Origin: Rubrivivax sp.
Lineage (GTDB): Bacteria > Pseudomonadota > Gammaproteobacteria > Burkholderiales > Burkholderiaceae_C
Direction: 5' to 3'
Assembly (NCBI GenBank): GCA_022843905.1
Contig: JALHMT010000020.1
Span: 64,371-97,877 of the forward strand
DNA length: 33,507 nt
Positions 21,916 to 30,336 of this stretch are shown in pieces. The stretch's first letter is position 1. Every line of letters starts with the position of its first letter. Under the pieces are notes generated by a model. It saw only the letters and a list, made by a program, of their open reading frames with translations, was not told the origin of the DNA and did not search any database. A program made the translations under genes and the position numbers.

Positions 21916-24900
21916 GCGACGCCGAACACCTGCGCCAGGCCATCCTGGCGCTCGAGCTGCAGCGCACGGTGCTGGGTGACGACGCCGTGTCCCTGGCCGT
22001 TCGCGTGCTGCGCGAACGCCTGGCCACCCTCGACGCCGCGCCACCGCCGCAGCAGCTGCGACAGGTCAGCGTGCTGTTCTGCGACGTGGTGGGCTCGACC
22101 ACGCTGGCCCAGCACCTGGGACCGGAAGACATCCACGAGGTGATGGACGGCGCGCTCTTCGGCTTCACGCGCATCGTCCAGAACCAGGGCGGCCGGGTGC
22201 TGCAGTACGCCGGCGACAGCATGCTGGCGGTGTTCGGCGCGCCCGCCGCGCGCGAAGACGACGCCCAGCGCGCCGTGCATGCGGCGCTGGCCATCCTCGA
22301 AGAGGCGCGGCAACAGTCCGACGCGGTGCGCCGCCGTCATGGCCACGACGGCTTCGGCGTGCGCGCCGGCATCGCCACCGGCGGCGTGCTGCTGGGCGGT
22401 GGCGTCGACGGCGAGCACAGCATCCGCGGCATGACGGTCAACGTCGCCGCCCGCATGGAACAGAGCGCCGCGCCCGGGGCGCTGCGCATCTGCCCCGACA
22501 CCTGGCGACTGGTGCGCGGCCTGTTCGCTGCCCAGCCGCAGCCGCCCCTGGCCATCAAGGGACGCGACGAGCCGATCAGCACCTGGCTCGTCACCGGACT
22601 GCGCGACGATCTGCCGGTGCAGGCCGAACGCGGCGTGGACGGCCTGGGCCGCACGCCCTTCGTCGGCCGCGAGGGCGAGCTGGATCATCTTGGTGCCGCC
22701 TTCGACCGCGTCCGGCAGGGCGGCGCCGGCCTGCAGGCGGTGACGGTGCTGGCCGACGCCGGTATCGGCAAGAGCCGCCTGGCGCGCGAGTTCCGTGACA
22801 GCCTGCTCCGTTCGGGTCGCCCGGCCACCTGGCTGGAGGCCCAGGCCGGCGAACGCGAGCTCGGTCGGCCTTACGGCCTGCTGCGCCAGCTGCTGGGCCA
22901 GGCCCTGCGCCTGCGCGACGGGGGCAGTCCCGACGAGCTGCGTCGGCGCTGGCACGAAAGCCTGGCGCCCCTGCTGCGCAGCCAGGCCGACGCGGCGGTG
23001 CTGGGCCATCTCGTGGGGCTGGACTTCTCGACCCACCCCGAGGTGCGGCCGCTGCTGGCCGAGCCGCGCCAGCTGCGCGACCGCGGTTTTTTCCACGCCG
23101 GCCAGCTCCTGCGGCACCTGGCCGCCGGTCCGCAAACGCTGGTCGTCGTGCTGCAGGACCTGCACTGGGCCGATGCCGGCACCCTGGACTTCGTCGACCA
23201 TCTGCTGCAGCAGGCCGACGACCCGGTGCTGCTGCTGGGGCTGGCACGACCCGAGCTGGCGCAGCGGCGCCCCGCCTGGGTGGCGCCCGACCTGCCGCGG
23301 AACAGGCTGCTGCTGCAGTTGCAGCCGCTGCGCCGCGACCATGCCACGACGCTCGCCGACGCCTTGCTCGGCCGCCTGCCCGAGGTGCCCGAACCGCTGC
23401 GCGACCGCCTGGTGCTGAACGCGGCCGGCAACCCCTACTACATGGAGGAGCTGGTCAACGCGCTGGTCGACCGGCGCATCGTCGTGCCGGCGGCCGACGG
23501 CGAAGGCTGGCATCTGCACGAAGACCGATTGAGCGCCTGGCCGCTGCCCACCACGCTCACCGGCGTGCTGCAGGCGCGCCTGGATCAACTGTCGACCGAC
23601 GAAGCACAGCTGCTCCAGGGCGCGGCGGTGATCGGCCCGGTGTTCTGGGACGATGCGCTGACGGCCCTGTCGCTGTCGCCCGCCGCGCTCGGTCGGCTGG
23701 TGCAGCGGCAGATGGTGACGGAGCGCGCCGCCAGCCGCCTGGAAGGGCGGCGCGAGTTCGAGTTCAGGCACCACCTGTTGCATCAGGTCTGCTACGCCCG
23801 CGTGCTCAGGCGCGACCGCCTGGCCTCGCATGCCTGCGTGGCGCGCTGGCTCGAGTCGCTGCCCGGCGACCCGCAGCACGATCTGATCGCCGATCACCTG
23901 GAGCGCGGCGGCGAGATCGAGCGTGCGCTGCAGGCCTGGCAGCAGGCGGCCGACGCGGCGCAGCAGCGCTACGCCAACGGACAGGCCCTGGAGCACGTGG
24001 CACGCGCGCTGGCGCTGGCCGATCCGAACGACGCGCCTCGCCGCTTTGCACTGCTGCGCGGCCGCGCCGACGTGCTCAAGCACATGGGCGAGCTCGACGG
24101 TGCGCGGCAGGACCTCGACACCATGGCGGCCCTGGCCCAGCGGGCCGGCGACCACCGTCTGCGTGCCGACGCCGCCGAACGCGCGGCCGTGCACCGCATC
24201 CGCTGCGGCGACCCGGCCAGCGCCGTCGAACTGGCGCAGTGCGCGCTCGACGCCGCACCCGCGGACGCGCACGAACTGCGCCTGCGTGCCGGCCTGGCGC
24301 GTGTCGTCTCGCTGGGCATGCTGGGCCGCCATGCCGAGGCCGACACGCACGTGCAGGCGCTGCTGCGTCAGGCCCGGCAGTGGGGCCATCAGGGCATCGA
24401 GGCGGCGCTGATGGACGAACTCGGCACCGTCGCCCACGAGCGCGGCGACATCGTGGCCTGCATCGGCTGGCTGCAGCAGGCGCTGGCCCTGCACCGCACT
24501 TCAGGCAACCGCAGCCACGAGGCCGGCGCGATGGCCAACCTGGGCTACGCCAGCTTCGTGCTGGGCGAGTTCGCCGACGCCGCGCAGCGGCTGGAGCAGG
24601 CGCGCGAACTGTTCGCGCGCATCGGCCAGCGCGGGCGCGAGGCGCAGGTGCTGGTGAACCTGGCCCTGGTGAGCCTCAACGCCGAGCAGCCGCTGGACGC
24701 CTGCCGCCAGGCCACCGCCGCCCAGGCCATCCTGCAGGCCGTGGGCGACCGCGCGTCGATGGCCAGCATGTGGCGTGTGCTGGGCCTGGCGCAGCTCGCG
24801 CTCGGCCGCAGGCCCGAGGCGCTGCCCTGCCTGCAGCAGGCGCGCGCTCTGTTCATCGAGCTGGGCTTGCGCCCGATGGCCACCGAGGTGGCCGCCAACC

Positions 24901-25226
24901 TGGCGGCTGCGCTCCAGGCCGAAGGCGACGACAACGCCCACGCCGAGGCGCTGAGGCTGGCCGACGAGGCAGCCGGCCTGCTGCTGGCCGATACGTCGGC
25001 GCTGGCCGGCGCCGAGGAGCCGCTGCGCGCCTGGCTCGACTGCATCACCGTGCTGCAGGCGGCGAGCGACGGGCGCGCGCCGCTGCTGCTGCTCTCGGCG
25101 CACGCGGACCTGCAGGCGCGTGCCGAGCGCATCACCGACGCGGCGCAACGCGAGCGCTTCCTGCAGTCCACCGCCTGCCACCGCAGCCTGCTGGCGCTGT
25201 GGCAGCAGGTGCGTGCCGTCGCCTGA
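21912..25226 (+). CDS. Class III cyclase-homology / ATPase / TPR signalling protein
   Basis: A 1104-residue soluble protein. Residues about 50-230 are a class III nucleotide cyclase domain: metal-binding Asp58 (FCDVVGST) and Asp102 (YAGDSMLAVFG), with Asn177 and Arg181 (TVNVAARM). The usual substrate-specifying Lys is Gln98 and the usual Asp position is Ser170, so activity and substrate are uncertain. An AAA/STAND-type ATPase follows: P-loop ADAGIGKS at 281-288, whose first Gly is Ala, and Walker B LVVVLQDLHWAD. The remainder (about 690-1090) is TPR-like helical repeats. The GTG at 21912 is preferred because GGAGGG at 21901-21906 precedes it by 5 nt and it overlaps the leader stop; an in-frame ATG at 21819 lacks support. 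Family members are widespread in proteobacteria and actinobacteria; targets are mostly unknown. Confidence 0.9.
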   Translation: MSDAEHLRQAILALELQRTVLGDDAVSLAVRVLRERLATLDAAPPPQQLRQVSVLFCDVVGSTTLAQHLGPEDIHEVMDGALFGFTRIVQNQGGRVLQYAGDSMLAVFGAPAAREDDAQRAVHAALAILEEARQQSDAVRRRHGHDGFGVRAGIATGGVLLGGGVDGEHSIRGMTVNVAARMEQSAAPGALRICPDTWRLVRGLFAAQPQPPLAIKGRDEPISTWLVTGLRDDLPVQAERGVDGLGRTPFVGREGELDHLGAAFDRVRQGGAGLQAVTVLADAGIGKSRLAREFRDSLLRSGRPATWLEAQAGERELGRPYGLLRQLLGQALRLRDGGSPDELRRRWHESLAPLLRSQADAAVLGHLVGLDFSTHPEVRPLLAEPRQLRDRGFFHAGQLLRHLAAGPQTLVVVLQDLHWADAGTLDFVDHLLQQADDPVLLLGLARPELAQRRPAWVAPDLPRNRLLLQLQPLRRDHATTLADALLGRLPEVPEPLRDRLVLNAAGNPYYMEELVNALVDRRIVVPAADGEGWHLHEDRLSAWPLPTTLTGVLQARLDQLSTDEAQLLQGAAVIGPVFWDDALTALSLSPAALGRLVQRQMVTERAASRLEGRREFEFRHHLLHQVCYARVLRRDRLASHACVARWLESLPGDPQHDLIADHLERGGEIERALQAWQQAADAAQQRYANGQALEHVARALALADPNDAPRRFALLRGRADVLKHMGELDGARQDLDTMAALAQRAGDHRLRADAAERAAVHRIRCGDPASAVELAQCALDAAPADAHELRLRAGLARVVSLGMLGRHAEADTHVQALLRQARQWGHQGIEAALMDELGTVAHERGDIVACIGWLQQALALHRTSGNRSHEAGAMANLGYASFVLGEFADAAQRLEQARELFARIGQRGREAQVLVNLALVSLNAEQPLDACRQATAAQAILQAVGDRASMASMWRVLGLAQLALGRRPEALPCLQQARALFIELGLRPMATEVAANLAAALQAEGDDNAHAEALRLADEAAGLLLADTSALAGAEEPLRAWLDCITVLQAASDGRAPLLLLSAHADLQARAERITDAAQRERFLQSTACHRSLLALWQQVRAVA

Positions 25227-25246
25227 AGCGCGAGCCGTCGTTTCAG
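25223..25246. terminator. Stem-loop at the cyclase-ATPase / hypothetical convergent junction
   Basis: CTGAAGCG (25223-25230) pairs with CGTTTCAG (25239-25246): 8 bp with one G-T wobble and an 8-nt loop. It contains both stop codons. No T tract follows. The geometry matches the stem-loop between the MFS and PhoD genes. Confidence 0.35.
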
Positions 25247-25710
25247 CTGATGTTGCGGATCATCGGGTCGAGCAGGCCGAAGTTGCCGTTCTGGTCCTGG
25301 AACAGCACCACGAAGTCCCAGGATGCCGTGCCGCCACCGGCCGGCGGCTCGTCGGACACGACGATGGTGGGCTGGCCGTTGCTCCGGCCCTGGGTGGCCG
25401 GCGGGAACACCGAGCCGCCCGTGCCGACCTTGCCATCGGGATGCACGGCCAGGCCGATCGGCGTGAAGGTGTTGCTGCCGCCCGAGGCGTCGACGATGCT
25501 GATGTTGAGCTGGACCTTGCCGGTGACCGTGATCTGGCCGGCCGCCGGGCCATTGGTCACCAGGGGATCCTTCGGCCCGTTGCCGGCGGAGATGCTCGGG
25601 TTGCAGCCGCCCGGTGCGGCGGGTGCCGGCGTGACGATGACCACCGTCGGGGCCGGGGTGGTGGAGGCGGTCCACGAACCGATGTCGTAGGCGACGTCGT
25701 AGCTGGGCAT
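25243..25710 (-). CDS. Unrecognised 155-residue protein, last gene of the desaturase operon
   Basis: I do not recognise this protein. It is 155 residues long and acidic to neutral. It has no signal peptide, and no membrane segment apart from a short Val-rich stretch in a Pro/Ala-rich region near residues 18-35. The rest is Gly/Asn/Thr/Val-rich and looks like beta strands, ending WDFVVLFQDQNGNFGLLDPM with a short tail. That ending faintly recalls the inclusion-body proteins PixA/AidA, which I could not confirm. It contains a single Cys (GGCNPS). The start is firm: GAGGAG at 25716-25721 lies 5 nt before the ATG. It sits 30 bp behind the DUF2236 oxygenase gene on the same strand, so it is probably co-transcribed with it and may be its partner. 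Confidence 0.8.
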   Translation of the reverse strand: MPSYDVAYDIGSWTASTTPAPTVVIVTPAPAAPGGCNPSISAGNGPKDPLVTNGPAAGQITVTGKVQLNISIVDASGGSNTFTPIGLAVHPDGKVGTGGSVFPPATQGRSNGQPTIVVSDEPPAGGGTASWDFVVLFQDQNGNFGLLDPMIRNIS

Positions 25711-25740
25711 TCGAGCTCCTCGGTGGGGTGTCGTGGCGAT

Positions 25741-26955
25741 TCAGGCCGGGTTCGCCGGCTTGGGCCGGGTGCCGGGCTCCCAGGCGGTCTGCAGCTTGGG
25801 CGGCAGGCCGAAGGCGGACTGGTCGAAGTCCTTGTGCAGGTCCCACTCCACCTTCAAGGCCGCGTGGAAAGCCCCTTGCGCCAGGCGCTTCATGAGGCCG
25901 TAGCGCATCAGCGGGCGCAGCGCGGCCGCGACCACCAGGATGATGGCCTTCCACTTCGAATCTTCGGCATCGTGCCGGCCGCCGAATTCGAGGCCCAGGC
26001 GCTGGGCGTCGTCGCGACCCATCAGCAGGATCAGCAGCTCGCGCGGCACGGGCTTGAGGAAGCCCGGCATCTGGCCGGTCAGCCAGTCGAGCATGGCCTT
26101 GGTGAGCGCCTTGCCGTACTCCGACTCGCCGCAACGGCGCCGCTTGATGGTCTGGAAGAGATAGGCCGCATCGTCTGCCGCGGTCGCGAGTTCATCCGCG
26201 TTCTTGCCCACCAGCAGTTCTTCGCGCACGCCCATCAGGCAGCCCACCACGCTCCAGGTGTGAAGGTAGGCCTTGCGTTCGTCGTCGCTGATCTCGACGC
26301 CCAGTCGGTCCAGCGAACGCAGTGCCACGTGCGAGAAGGTCAGGATCACGAAGGCCATCGCCTCCTGGTTGATGGGCTTGCCGTGCGCCAGGTTCCACAG
26401 GTGGCCGGGCTTGCCCTGCAGGTCGAGGTCGGCCGGGGCGGCGGCGCGGGCGTTGTCGCTCAGCAGGCGCCGGATGGCGGCATGCATCAGCCGCACGCGC
26501 TGCACGGCGCGCACGCCGTCGCTGTGCGGCTCGAGCTTTCCCTCGGTCATGGCGTTGACCACCATGTGCGAGGTCTCGAGGATGCGGCGTTCGACGTTCT
26601 TGACCAGCTGCGTGGTGGACGTGAGCACCGGGGCGTCCATCTGGTCGAGGTAGCACTCGGGCAGGCTGGCGCAGCACAGGATGGCCGAGGACACGATGCC
26701 GTGCAGGTCGAAGAAGGCCTCGCATTCGTGGATCAGCCGGGTGTCGGCCCAGGGCGGCAAGACCTGGGTCTGTTCGAGGTACACGTCCAGCCGCGCCTGC
26801 AGGTCGGCCGGCAGCGCTGCGCCGAAGCGCAGGTGGCGGTTCATCGCGTCAGACAGGCCGAGCGCGTAGACCTGGTCGATCAGTTCGTCGGCGGTCTCGT
26901 CCGCCACTTCACGCATCGCGTCCAGGTGCGCATCGGTCCACAGTTCCTTGCCCAT
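25741..26955 (-). CDS. DUF2236 (MpaB/Lcp-type) haem oxygenase
   Basis: A 404-residue, mostly helical protein of the DUF2236 family, which includes latex-clearing protein Lcp and MpaB. In Streptomyces Lcp the key residues are Arg164, Thr168 and the proximal haem ligand His198. Here Arg124, Thr128 (RRILETSHMV) and His158 (RVRLMHAAIRR) have exactly that spacing, so haem b binding is likely. The Lcp Lys167 position is Glu. Lcp cleaves polyisoprene with O2; other members act on prenyl side chains or are uncharacterised, so the substrate here is open. Unlike Streptomyces Lcp there is no Tat signal, so it should act in the cytoplasm or at the inner membrane face. AGGAG at 26965-26969 lies 9 nt before the ATG, and only 24 bp separate it from the cyclase-ATPase gene. 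Confidence 0.87.
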   Translation of the reverse strand: MGKELWTDAHLDAMREVADETADELIDQVYALGLSDAMNRHLRFGAALPADLQARLDVYLEQTQVLPPWADTRLIHECEAFFDLHGIVSSAILCCASLPECYLDQMDAPVLTSTTQLVKNVERRILETSHMVVNAMTEGKLEPHSDGVRAVQRVRLMHAAIRRLLSDNARAAAPADLDLQGKPGHLWNLAHGKPINQEAMAFVILTFSHVALRSLDRLGVEISDDERKAYLHTWSVVGCLMGVREELLVGKNADELATAADDAAYLFQTIKRRRCGESEYGKALTKAMLDWLTGQMPGFLKPVPRELLILLMGRDDAQRLGLEFGGRHDAEDSKWKAIILVVAAALRPLMRYGLMKRLAQGAFHAALKVEWDLHKDFDQSAFGLPPKLQTAWEPGTRPKPANPA

Positions 26956-26979
26956 GTCTGCCTGCTCCTCTGCGCTGTC

Positions 26980-29900
26980 TCAGCGCTGCCGGTCTTCGCT
27001 GGAGGCCAGTGCGGTCAGCACCGAACGCGCGTGGTCGAGATCGGCTGTCGATGCCGTGTCGGGCATGCTGGTGACCGCCTCGCCCAGCAGCCGGCGCGCC
27101 GTGTTGCCGTCGCCGCGCGCCGTCAGCACCTGGGCCAGGCTGGTGGCGGCACGCAGCGCAAAGAGGCGGTTGCCCTGGCCCTGCGCCAGCGCCAGCGCCC
27201 GCCGGTAACACTGCTCCACGATGGTGGGATCGGTCACCGCCATGCGGCTGCGGATCTGACCTTCCAGCCGCTCGATCTCGGCCGACATGAAGGCTTCGCC
27301 CCCTTCGGCGACGACCCCCCGCGCTTCTTCGAGCCGGGCCAGCGCCTTGTCGTGGTCGCCGTTGCCCGACTCGACCTCGGCCAGCAGCGTCAGGAAGTAG
27401 GGCACCACCATGCCGCTGCCGATGCTGCGGTAGGTGGCCAGCGCCTCTTCCATGTGCTTGGCGCCCACGACGCCCTGACCCTCGGCCACCAGCGCCCGGC
27501 CGGCGAAGATGCTGCCCCACACCGTCCAGAAGCCCAGCGCCTGGCGCGTGGACAGCTCGATGGTCTGCGTGGCGTGCAGGCCCATGGCCTCGGACGCCTG
27601 GCCGTAGGCGTCGAGCCAGGCGGCGCAGCCGAGCGCGTAGGCGTGGCTGAAGGGATGGTTCAGCTCGGCAGCCAGCGTGATGGCCTGCCTCGATCGCGCC
27701 AGACCCTGCCGCGTTTCACCGCGCAGGTACAGCACCATCGACGCCACCGTGCGCGCCGTCACGCCCACGTCCTGCCCCGTGAAATGGGCCTGGCCGCGGT
27801 GCTTCTCGGGCGTGTAGACGGCCACCGCCGCCTCCAGCAGCTGCTGTGCCGAGGCGAGCTGGCCCATGTAGTACTGGCTCAGTCCGAGCGCGAAGTTGGC
27901 CTCGAGCTTCAGGCCCGGGTTGCGGTCGCCGTCGGCGATGATGGTCATGCGGCGGGCGAACTCCACCGCCCGGTGCTGGTCGCCCTTCACCAGGTAGAAG
28001 GCCCACATGCCCCACAGCACCCAGAAGAGCTGCGGCGTGGGCCCCACGCGCTCCGACAGCGTCTGGGCGCGCAGGTAGACCTTGGCCACCTCGGGCGCGG
28101 CCCAGCCTTGCTGGATGGTCAAGGCCACGCCCAGCGTGGACAGCAGCGCCAGCTCCATCCTGTCGCGCTCGGCGCCCTCGGGCAGCGTCGCCGCGGCCTC
28201 CAGGCCCTGCCGCAGATGGCTCTCGGCCTCGGCCGTGGCCGACGAGGCCACCGCCTGCTGGCCGGCTTCGAGCCAGAAGGGCAGCGCGCGCGCCGGCTGA
28301 CCGGCCTTGGTCCAGTGCTGCGCGATGCGTTCGGGGAAGGACGCGCCGCCCACGCCGCGCTGCAGCGCCTGGGCGATGCGCTCGTGGTAGGTCAGCCGCG
28401 TGCGCTTGAGCAGCGACTCGTAGCAGGCATCCTGGATCAGCGCGTGCTTGATCGTGAAGCCGCTGCCGGTGGCGAAGACGATGCCTTCGCCGATCAGCTG
28501 CTCCACGCCCATCGACAGCGTCTTGTCCTCTTCGGGCAGCACCGCCAGCAGCAGCTCGAAGGTCCATTCGCGGCCGATGCAGGCGCCCAGCTGCACCACC
28601 TTCTTGGCCTCGGTCGGCATGCGGTCCAGGCGCGCCATCAGCAGGTCCTGCAGCGACTCGGGCACCATCGAGTCGGGCAGCGGGCCGTCGAGCTCGTAGC
28701 CGGCGGCGGTCTCGCGCAGCGCCCCCGAGTCCAGGAACATGCGCGTCATCTCCTCGACGTACAGCGGATTGCCGTCGGTCTTGTCGACCAGCAGCGACAG
28801 CAGCTTGTGCGGCAGGCGCTTGTTGCCCACCACCTTGTGGATCAGCGTCTCGGTGTCGGCCGGCGACAGCAGGTTGACCGGGATCAGCGTGAGGTTCTCG
28901 CTGTCCAGCCAGGGGGGCGAAAAACCCGGGCGCGAGGTCAGCAGCAGCAGCAGCCGGCTCTGCGGCAGCTCGCGCAGGATGGTGCCCAGCAGCTCCAGGG
29001 TGGTGCCGTCCACCCAGTGCAGGTCTTCCACCACCATCAGCGTCGGCTTGGCGCTGGCGCGCGAGGTCAGCAGCGTGACCAGCGCCATCAGCGTCTTCTG
29101 CTTCTGCGTGAGCGGGTGCAGGCCCAGCGGCTGGTAGCCGGCCTCGGGCGGCAGGCCGAAGAGTTTGGCCAGCAGGGGCAGCGCGGTCTCGATCTCGCAC
29201 CCGCGTCGCACCAGGTCTTCACGCAGCGCCAGAAGGGCCGCCGATGGCGAGCGCGCCTGGTCGATGGCCAGGCGTTCGCGCATCGGCGCCACCAGCGGGT
29301 ACAGCGCGGTGTTGCTGTAATAGGGCGAGCAGTAGCACTCGATGATCTCGCACTCGCCGGTGGTGATGGACTCGCGGAACTCCGACAGCAGGCGCGACTT
29401 GCCCACGCCGGGCTCGCCGGTCAGCAGGATGGCGTGCCCGGGGCTTTCCTGCGCCGCCAGCCACGACTTCGCCAGCGCCGCGATGGCACTGGCCCGGCCG
29501 ACGTAGGGCGCGAGCCGATTCTTCGAAGCGGCCTCCAGCCGGTGGCGCGCCCCGCTGGCGCCTTCCACGCTGAAGACCTCGATCGGTTCTGCGATGCCCT
29601 TGAAGGCGTGCGGGCCCAGCGAAGTCATGCGGAAGAAGCCGGCCACCAGCCGTTGCGTGACCTGGCTGACCACCACGGTATTCGGCAGCGCGATACCCTG
29701 CAGCCTGGCGGCGATGTTGGGCGTGTCGCCCAGGGCCAGACGGCCGATGCCGGCGCTGGCGTCGGCATCGCCCACCAGCGTCAGGCCGGTGTTGACCGCC
29801 ACGCGGATGGCCAGATCGATGCCGTAGCGGGCCATCGCGCCCGGCGCCAGCCCGGCCACCGCCTGCACGATGTCCAGGCCGGCCTGCACGGCGCGACGGG

Positions 29901-30336
29901 CGTCGCCTTCGTGCGCCACCGGGTAGCCGAAGTAGACGACGATGCCGTCGCCGTGGAATTGCGCCATCGTGCCGCCGTGGCGCCAGACGACCTCGGCGCA
30001 GGCATCGCGGTAGCTGCGCACCAGGTCGCGCAGGTCTTCGGGGTCCAGCCGCCGTGCGATCTCGACCGAGCCCACGAGGTCGCAGAACATCACCGACATG
30101 TGACGGCGTTCACCCACGTGCTCGGCTTCGCTGGGGGCCTTGGCCGCCGCGGCCGGCGCCGTCGGGCGGGCCGCGGCCGCGCTGCCGGTCAGCGCCAGGC
30201 CGCAGGAATGGCAGAAGCGTGCCGTGGCCGTCACCGTGGTGTCGCAGGACGGGCAGGCCAGGCGCTGGCTGACGCCGCACTCCGAGCAGAATCGCGCACC
30301 TTCGGCGAGGGCGGCCTGGCAGTTGATGCATTTCAT
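26980..30336 (-). CDS. Zinc-ribbon / cyclase-homology / ATPase / TPR signalling protein
   Basis: An 1118-residue soluble protein, second of its kind in the window. It starts with two zinc ribbons: Cys3, 6, 17, 20 and Cys28, 31, 42, 45. After an Ala/Pro-rich linker comes a class III cyclase domain (about 78-260) with Asp86 (FCDLVGS), Asp130 (FHGDGIVVYFG), Asn207 and Arg211 (NIAARL). The substrate-specifying Lys is replaced by Gln126. The ATPase domain has an intact P-loop GEPGVGKS (307-314) and Walker B LMVVEDLHWVD. The C-terminal half is TPR-like repeats. The ATG at 30336 overlaps the desaturase stop (ATGA), so translation is coupled and the protein belongs to the lipid-enzyme operon. That suggests it controls or scaffolds those enzymes, which is inference; cyclic-nucleotide synthesis is not assured. 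Confidence 0.92.
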   Translation of the reverse strand: MKCINCQAALAEGARFCSECGVSQRLACPSCDTTVTATARFCHSCGLALTGSAAAARPTAPAAAAKAPSEAEHVGERRHMSVMFCDLVGSVEIARRLDPEDLRDLVRSYRDACAEVVWRHGGTMAQFHGDGIVVYFGYPVAHEGDARRAVQAGLDIVQAVAGLAPGAMARYGIDLAIRVAVNTGLTLVGDADASAGIGRLALGDTPNIAARLQGIALPNTVVVSQVTQRLVAGFFRMTSLGPHAFKGIAEPIEVFSVEGASGARHRLEAASKNRLAPYVGRASAIAALAKSWLAAQESPGHAILLTGEPGVGKSRLLSEFRESITTGECEIIECYCSPYYSNTALYPLVAPMRERLAIDQARSPSAALLALREDLVRRGCEIETALPLLAKLFGLPPEAGYQPLGLHPLTQKQKTLMALVTLLTSRASAKPTLMVVEDLHWVDGTTLELLGTILRELPQSRLLLLLTSRPGFSPPWLDSENLTLIPVNLLSPADTETLIHKVVGNKRLPHKLLSLLVDKTDGNPLYVEEMTRMFLDSGALRETAAGYELDGPLPDSMVPESLQDLLMARLDRMPTEAKKVVQLGACIGREWTFELLLAVLPEEDKTLSMGVEQLIGEGIVFATGSGFTIKHALIQDACYESLLKRTRLTYHERIAQALQRGVGGASFPERIAQHWTKAGQPARALPFWLEAGQQAVASSATAEAESHLRQGLEAAATLPEGAERDRMELALLSTLGVALTIQQGWAAPEVAKVYLRAQTLSERVGPTPQLFWVLWGMWAFYLVKGDQHRAVEFARRMTIIADGDRNPGLKLEANFALGLSQYYMGQLASAQQLLEAAVAVYTPEKHRGQAHFTGQDVGVTARTVASMVLYLRGETRQGLARSRQAITLAAELNHPFSHAYALGCAAWLDAYGQASEAMGLHATQTIELSTRQALGFWTVWGSIFAGRALVAEGQGVVGAKHMEEALATYRSIGSGMVVPYFLTLLAEVESGNGDHDKALARLEEARGVVAEGGEAFMSAEIERLEGQIRSRMAVTDPTIVEQCYRRALALAQGQGNRLFALRAATSLAQVLTARGDGNTARRLLGEAVTSMPDTASTADLDHARSVLTALASSEDRQR

